From positions 1-9,541 of the forward strand of contig JAEZHX010000028.1 of the NCBI GenBank assembly GCA_023436765.1: a DNA stretch of 9,541 bases, given 5' to 3'. The notes under the pieces are model-generated. The model did no database searches and was not told where the DNA came from. It saw only the letters and a list, made by a program, of their open reading frames with translations. This DNA is from Bacillota bacterium. Lineage in GTDB: Bacteria > Bacillota > Clostridia > Lachnospirales > Lachnospiraceae. Shown here in pieces: positions 7,234-9,541 of the stretch (positions are counted from its first letter, which is position 1; each line of letters starts with the position of its first letter). The position numbers and the translations under genes are program-made.

Positions 7234-7295
7234 AAAAAAAGCCATAGGAAGAAGGAGAACGTCGGGATGCGAGCCTCCATTCTCTTCCTGCAGCT
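7234..7295 (-). terminator. Probable intrinsic terminator of the PPOX-VOC unit
   Basis: On the minus strand, after the VOC stop, AGGAAGA (complement of 7283-7289) pairs with TCTTCCT (complement of 7246-7252). A further four-base inner stem (GGAG 7254-7257 with CTCC 7275-7278) and a short outer AGC/GCT pairing add to it. A run of seven T (complement of 7234-7240) follows at once. The stem is imperfect, but position and T run fit rho-independent termination, separating this unit from the ribD-like gene downstream. Confidence 0.6.
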
Positions 7296-7317
7296 TTCTT
7301 CTGTTAGGGGGTTCTAT

Positions 7318-7743
7318 CTACTTCAACGCAAAATGGTCACTCTCGATAACAGACTTCATCTGACATAGGCAAAAAGGGTGTCCGGCGGGGTCAAGCATAA
7401 CTCTCCATTGATCAGAAAATTGTTCCTCTGCGATGGTTGCTCCACAATGGATTGCATATTCGACGGCTGTTTCTAAATCATTAACGACGAAGTCTATATG
7501 TGCCATTTGCTGTTGAGCTTCAGGTTTATCCGGCCACACAGGAGGTATGTACTCAGGATTCCGTTGAAATAGTATAAACGGATATGACCCCTGATTGGTT
7601 CCAGGAGCGTATACACATGCGTATTCTTCATCGAGGTTCGAGAATTCCCACTTGAGTAACGTTGCATAGAATTTTGCTAATTCATGCGGGGCCTTGCAAT
7701 CCACAGTAAATGAGTACATTTTGATTTTTAAACCATCATCCAT
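7318..7743 (-). CDS. VOC superfamily (glyoxalase-like domain) protein
   Basis: A 141-residue single-domain member of the vicinal oxygen chelate superfamily, closest in pattern to the Glyoxalase_6 type. Two beta-alpha-beta modules can be seen. The first is YSFTVDCKAPHELAKFYATLLKWEF, ending in a strand with FILFQRNPEY. The second is MAHIDFVVNDLETAVEYAIHCGATIAEEQF, ending in VMLDPAGHPFCLCQ. The DPxGxPFCL ending and the HIDFVVNDL strand are typical of this family. Members include isomerases, dioxygenases and antibiotic-binding proteins, so no reaction can be assigned. The ATG has AGGAGGT at 7753-7759, nine bases upstream. It follows the PPOX gene by 23 bases and surely shares its transcript. Confidence 0.88.
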   Translation of the reverse strand: MDDGLKIKMYSFTVDCKAPHELAKFYATLLKWEFSNLDEEYACVYAPGTNQGSYPFILFQRNPEYIPPVWPDKPEAQQQMAHIDFVVNDLETAVEYAIHCGATIAEEQFSDQWRVMLDPAGHPFCLCQMKSVIESDHFALK

Positions 7744-7766
7744 AATACTAGTACCTCCTAATATAA

Positions 7767-8255
7767 TTAATGCATACCTTCATTAGTCGCTACTTTATTC
7801 ACAAAGTCCATATAATAACGCACAGCACCGTGATCCTTAAGTACAGTGCATCTTGTGATACGGACAGCTAAAATACAGCAACTCTTATCATTTTCATTGT
7901 TAGCGACGTCGTACCATTTAGCAAAAGCCGTACGGAGTTTTGCTCTTATTTCGGCGTTTTTCGGGTCTAATACCCAACCGAGGTTTTCGCCTATTCCGTT
8001 ACCGGAAAACCACTCGCAGCAAGCCGTAAATGCAACTTCCGGGTTTTGGGCAACCTGCAGCATTTTAGTTGACTTTGCCCAAGTAACAGTATAAAATACT
8101 CCGTCTTCATAATAAGCATCAACATCACGGACAATAGGACGGGGTTTTCCGTCAGCGTTCGGTTCCAGTGCGATAGTTGCAAGGGAGATGATATTGTCCT
8201 TACCGTTGCCGCACCTCTCTTCAATTAATTTCAACCCTTCTTCGTATTTACTCAT
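7767..8255 (-). CDS. Pyridoxamine 5'-phosphate oxidase family (FMN-binding split barrel) protein
   Basis: A small flavin-type split-barrel protein. I choose the ATG at 8255 (MSKYEEG, 162 residues): AGGAGG at 8264-8269 is eight bases from it but only two from the in-frame ATG at 8261. The visible pattern is a first helix (YEEGLKLIEERC), a strand with IISLATIALEP, then DAYYEDGVFYTVTWAKSTKMLQVAQNPEVAFTACCEW, which is the core barrel with the Lys/Ser-Thr-Lys stretch that often contacts the FMN phosphate. SCCILAVRITRCTVLKDHG closes the barrel. Such proteins bind FMN, F420 or haem, and many are of unknown function; true PNPOx activity is unlikely at this size. First gene of a two-gene unit with the VOC protein, with its own promoter. 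Confidence 0.88.
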   Translation of the reverse strand: MSKYEEGLKLIEERCGNGKDNIISLATIALEPNADGKPRPIVRDVDAYYEDGVFYTVTWAKSTKMLQVAQNPEVAFTACCEWFSGNGIGENLGWVLDPKNAEIRAKLRTAFAKWYDVANNENDKSCCILAVRITRCTVLKDHGAVRYYMDFVNKVATNEGMH

Positions 8256-8285
8256 TTGCATTTCCTCCTACTATAATTTTAGAAT

Positions 8286-8314
8286 ATTATACCATATAAG
8301 GAATAGACAAGCAA
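8286..8314 (-). promoter_or_regulatory. Sigma-A-type promoter of the PPOX-VOC unit
   Basis: On the minus strand TTGCTT (complement of 8309-8314) and a perfect TATAAT (complement of 8286-8291) are spaced by 17 bases. Transcription would start near 8279, about ten bases before the AGGAGG site, giving a short leader. Confidence 0.75.
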
Positions 8315-8389
8315 AGAATTCGAAGTACCCTAATGGCAGATTATATTCATAGTTTGATGATCATGTGATATGGCTTGCCGATATTTTTA

Positions 8390-9199
8390 TCAGCCTGCCG
8401 GAGTTAGAAAAAGTGTCGGTATATTGCTAAACGACATAGACTGATTGTAATCTCCGTAGGAATATGTCTCCAGCTTGGGATAATCCTCATTCTGCTTGTA
8501 ATCAAGAACACCATCTGCGATTTTCTGCGTTTTGAGTGTTGTTCCCTCCAATGTTGATATATCAATATCATATACCCCCATATGGCCCTCATACCGAACA
8601 AAGCTGCCAGAGCCATTGGTATATAAACTGGAATGGCTACCGTTAAGTTCTCCACAACTAATGAGTTTATCGTTAACAACCGTATAGACCGTATAAATAG
8701 TATCAGCCTCAGAGGCACCAGTCTTTAGTATGAATTCTGGAGATCCATCCTGGTTCATATCATATAAGCAATACTGGCTATACATAAGATAAACACCATT
8801 TTCATGGTCATTCATGCCGTCACCTAATTTTATTGTATTGGCAGCTATCCCTTGTAAAAGTAATATGATATAATTTCGAGCAACATCATCAAATTGCTGG
8901 AAATATTGAATGAATTCATCTTGTTGCTCAGTTGTCATTGTACTATTTTCTGGTATAAGACCTGAAAGCTCCCATTTGTCAATAAAAGCCTGGAACTCAT
9001 CGTTAGCATAGGTATCTTTCACAGAGTCTGATGGAAGTTTATTAATACTTGCTGGATTTTCTATAGGAGTTATTATTTCAGTACCTAGTGAAGGAGAAAC
9101 CGTAGCTGATTGTGTTTCTGATATTTCTTTATTTTTACACCCTGTTGTTAATACACAGCATAGAAAAAAAGTACCCAAAGCTAACTGTTTCTTTGACAT
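8390..9199 (-). CDS. Putative lipoprotein with DxNxDG (EF-hand/FG-GAP-like) motif
   Basis: A 269-residue exported lipoprotein of unknown function. The start is the ATG at 9199, five bases after GGAGGG (9205-9210); the in-frame TTG at 9202 is too close to that site. The signal peptide has a basic start (MSKKQ), a hydrophobic core (LALGTFFLCCVL) and the lipobox LTTGC with Cys21 as the lipidated residue. A Ser/Thr/Pro-rich linker (about 25-65) follows, as usual for surface lipoproteins. A helical segment (about 67-120) leads to YDMNQDGSPEFIL (146-158), a DxNxDGxxE loop of the kind that binds calcium or starts a repeat blade. The remainder alternates short strands (YTVYTVVNDKLISCGEL, GSFVRYEGHMGVYDIDI). 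Such proteins are common in Lachnospiraceae genomes. No clear terminator follows the stop. Confidence 0.85.
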   Translation of the reverse strand: MSKKQLALGTFFLCCVLTTGCKNKEISETQSATVSPSLGTEIITPIENPASINKLPSDSVKDTYANDEFQAFIDKWELSGLIPENSTMTTEQQDEFIQYFQQFDDVARNYIILLLQGIAANTIKLGDGMNDHENGVYLMYSQYCLYDMNQDGSPEFILKTGASEADTIYTVYTVVNDKLISCGELNGSHSSLYTNGSGSFVRYEGHMGVYDIDISTLEGTTLKTQKIADGVLDYKQNEDYPKLETYSYGDYNQSMSFSNIPTLFLTPAG

Positions 9200-9263
9200 C
9201 AAAACCCTCCGATCTCTTTGAAAATCCTTTTGTTGAAAATATGATTTGGAACAATTTTATGTT

Positions 9264-9292
9264 ATTGTAATACTTTAAAATACGAAAATCAA
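9264..9292 (-). promoter_or_regulatory. Probable promoter of the lipoprotein gene
   Basis: On the minus strand TTGATT (complement of 9287-9292) and TACAAT (complement of 9264-9269) are 17 bases apart. The start would be near 9257, giving a leader of about 58 bases. The -35 box overlaps the stop codon of the small reading frame at 9289-9402. Confidence 0.6.
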
Positions 9293-9402
9293 ATAGTCTT
9301 TTTATGCAAGTAAGTTTTTGAATTAATTTTAATAAACGGTATGTTCTTTTTTGGAATCAGCATTTTGTCGAAAACTATGTGCTCTCTTTTCTTTTTACCC
9401 AT
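9289..9402 (-). CDS. Possible small basic protein, 37 residues
   Basis: A short reading frame starting MGKKKREHIVFDKML and ending KTYLHKKTI, with 10 Lys and 1 Arg. What supports it is a strong GGAGGG (9408-9413) five bases before the ATG, the same site type used by the lipoprotein and ribBA-like genes here. I recognise no family, and there is no signal peptide or membrane segment. It ends exactly where the lipoprotein promoter begins. It may be a true small protein, a leader peptide, or the remnant of a longer gene. Codon evidence is too short to decide. Confidence 0.35.
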   Translation of the reverse strand: MGKKKREHIVFDKMLIPKKNIPFIKINSKTYLHKKTI

Positions 9403-9443
9403 TTTATCCCTCCAAACCAAATAAATTTATTTATCAACGATTA

Positions 9444-9476
9444 TGCAAGGCTATTCTGCAAAGTAATAACCTTGCA
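9444..9476. repeat. Hairpin-forming inverted repeat near right edge
   Basis: TGCAAGG (9444-9450) pairs with CCTTGCA (9470-9476). After one mismatch, TATT (9452-9455) pairs with AATA (9465-9468), leaving a nine-base loop. No T run follows on either strand, so it is not an ordinary terminator. It lies about 30 bases upstream of the ribosome binding site of the small reading frame and might be an operator. The rest of 9203-9541 holds only that frame, the lipoprotein promoter and AT-rich sequence. Confidence 0.5.
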
Positions 9477-9541
9477 GTTACATCCAAATATACATTATTA
9501 ATTCCTATGAAGAATGTGAAGCAACCTCTTATTATGCTCAT

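Noticed and set aside
7050..7317. FMN riboswitch
   Set aside because: None of the conserved segments of the RFN element is present on either strand.
9434..9541. Open frame on the minus strand reaching the right edge (35 codons)
   Set aside because: It reads straight through the hairpin, shows no recognisable sequence, and its start cannot be seen. Most likely chance.

Overview
The window looks like chromosomal DNA of a low-GC Firmicute, most likely a clostridium of the Lachnospiraceae type. This rests on the AT-rich composition, strong AGGAGG/GGAGGG ribosome binding sites, a Csp-like S8 subtilisin with an internal insert domain, and a lipoprotein with a DxNxDG-type motif. The taxonomic call is inference; no rRNA or other phylogenetic marker is present.

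Layout. Bases 1-1524 (+): an S8 serine peptidase that enters from the left edge with its catalytic triad intact. Bases 1588-3811 (+): a well-formed sigma-A-type promoter (TTGACT-17-TATAAT) drives a class I SAM methyltransferase whose 3' end overlaps an unrecognised 455-residue protein with a C-terminal membrane segment. Bases 3832-7049 (-): three co-directional genes in the order ribD-like, ribBA-like, SAM methyltransferase. Bases 7318-8314 (-): a separate unit with its own promoter and probable terminator, encoding an FMN-type split-barrel (PPOX) protein and a VOC/glyoxalase-like protein. Bases 8390-9402 (-): a lipoprotein with its own promoter, preceded by a possible 37-residue small protein. 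The right edge holds an imperfect hairpin and no clear gene.

The main point of interest is the ribD-like/ribBA-like pair. Each protein is full length and keeps the signature residues of one of its two domains while losing those of the other. RibBA keeps GTP cyclohydrolase II (Cys255, Cys266, Cys268 and the RDYGIGAQIL region), but its DHBP synthase domain has lost the Arg, second Glu, Asp and metal-binding His of the active site. RibD keeps the pyrimidine reductase (Lys151, Asp199, Glu294), but its deaminase domain has lost all three zinc ligands and the catalytic Glu. Read together, the locus should convert GTP to 2,5-diamino-6-ribosylamino-4(3H)-pyrimidinone 5'-phosphate and then reduce it to the ribityl form, without deaminating it or supplying the four-carbon unit for lumazine. 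No riboflavin synthase, lumazine synthase or FMN riboswitch is visible. A methyltransferase follows on the same strand. This fits a side branch from the riboflavin pathway to another diaminopyrimidine- or pteridine-type product better than ordinary riboflavin synthesis. The end product is unknown and the pathway is inference from motif losses.
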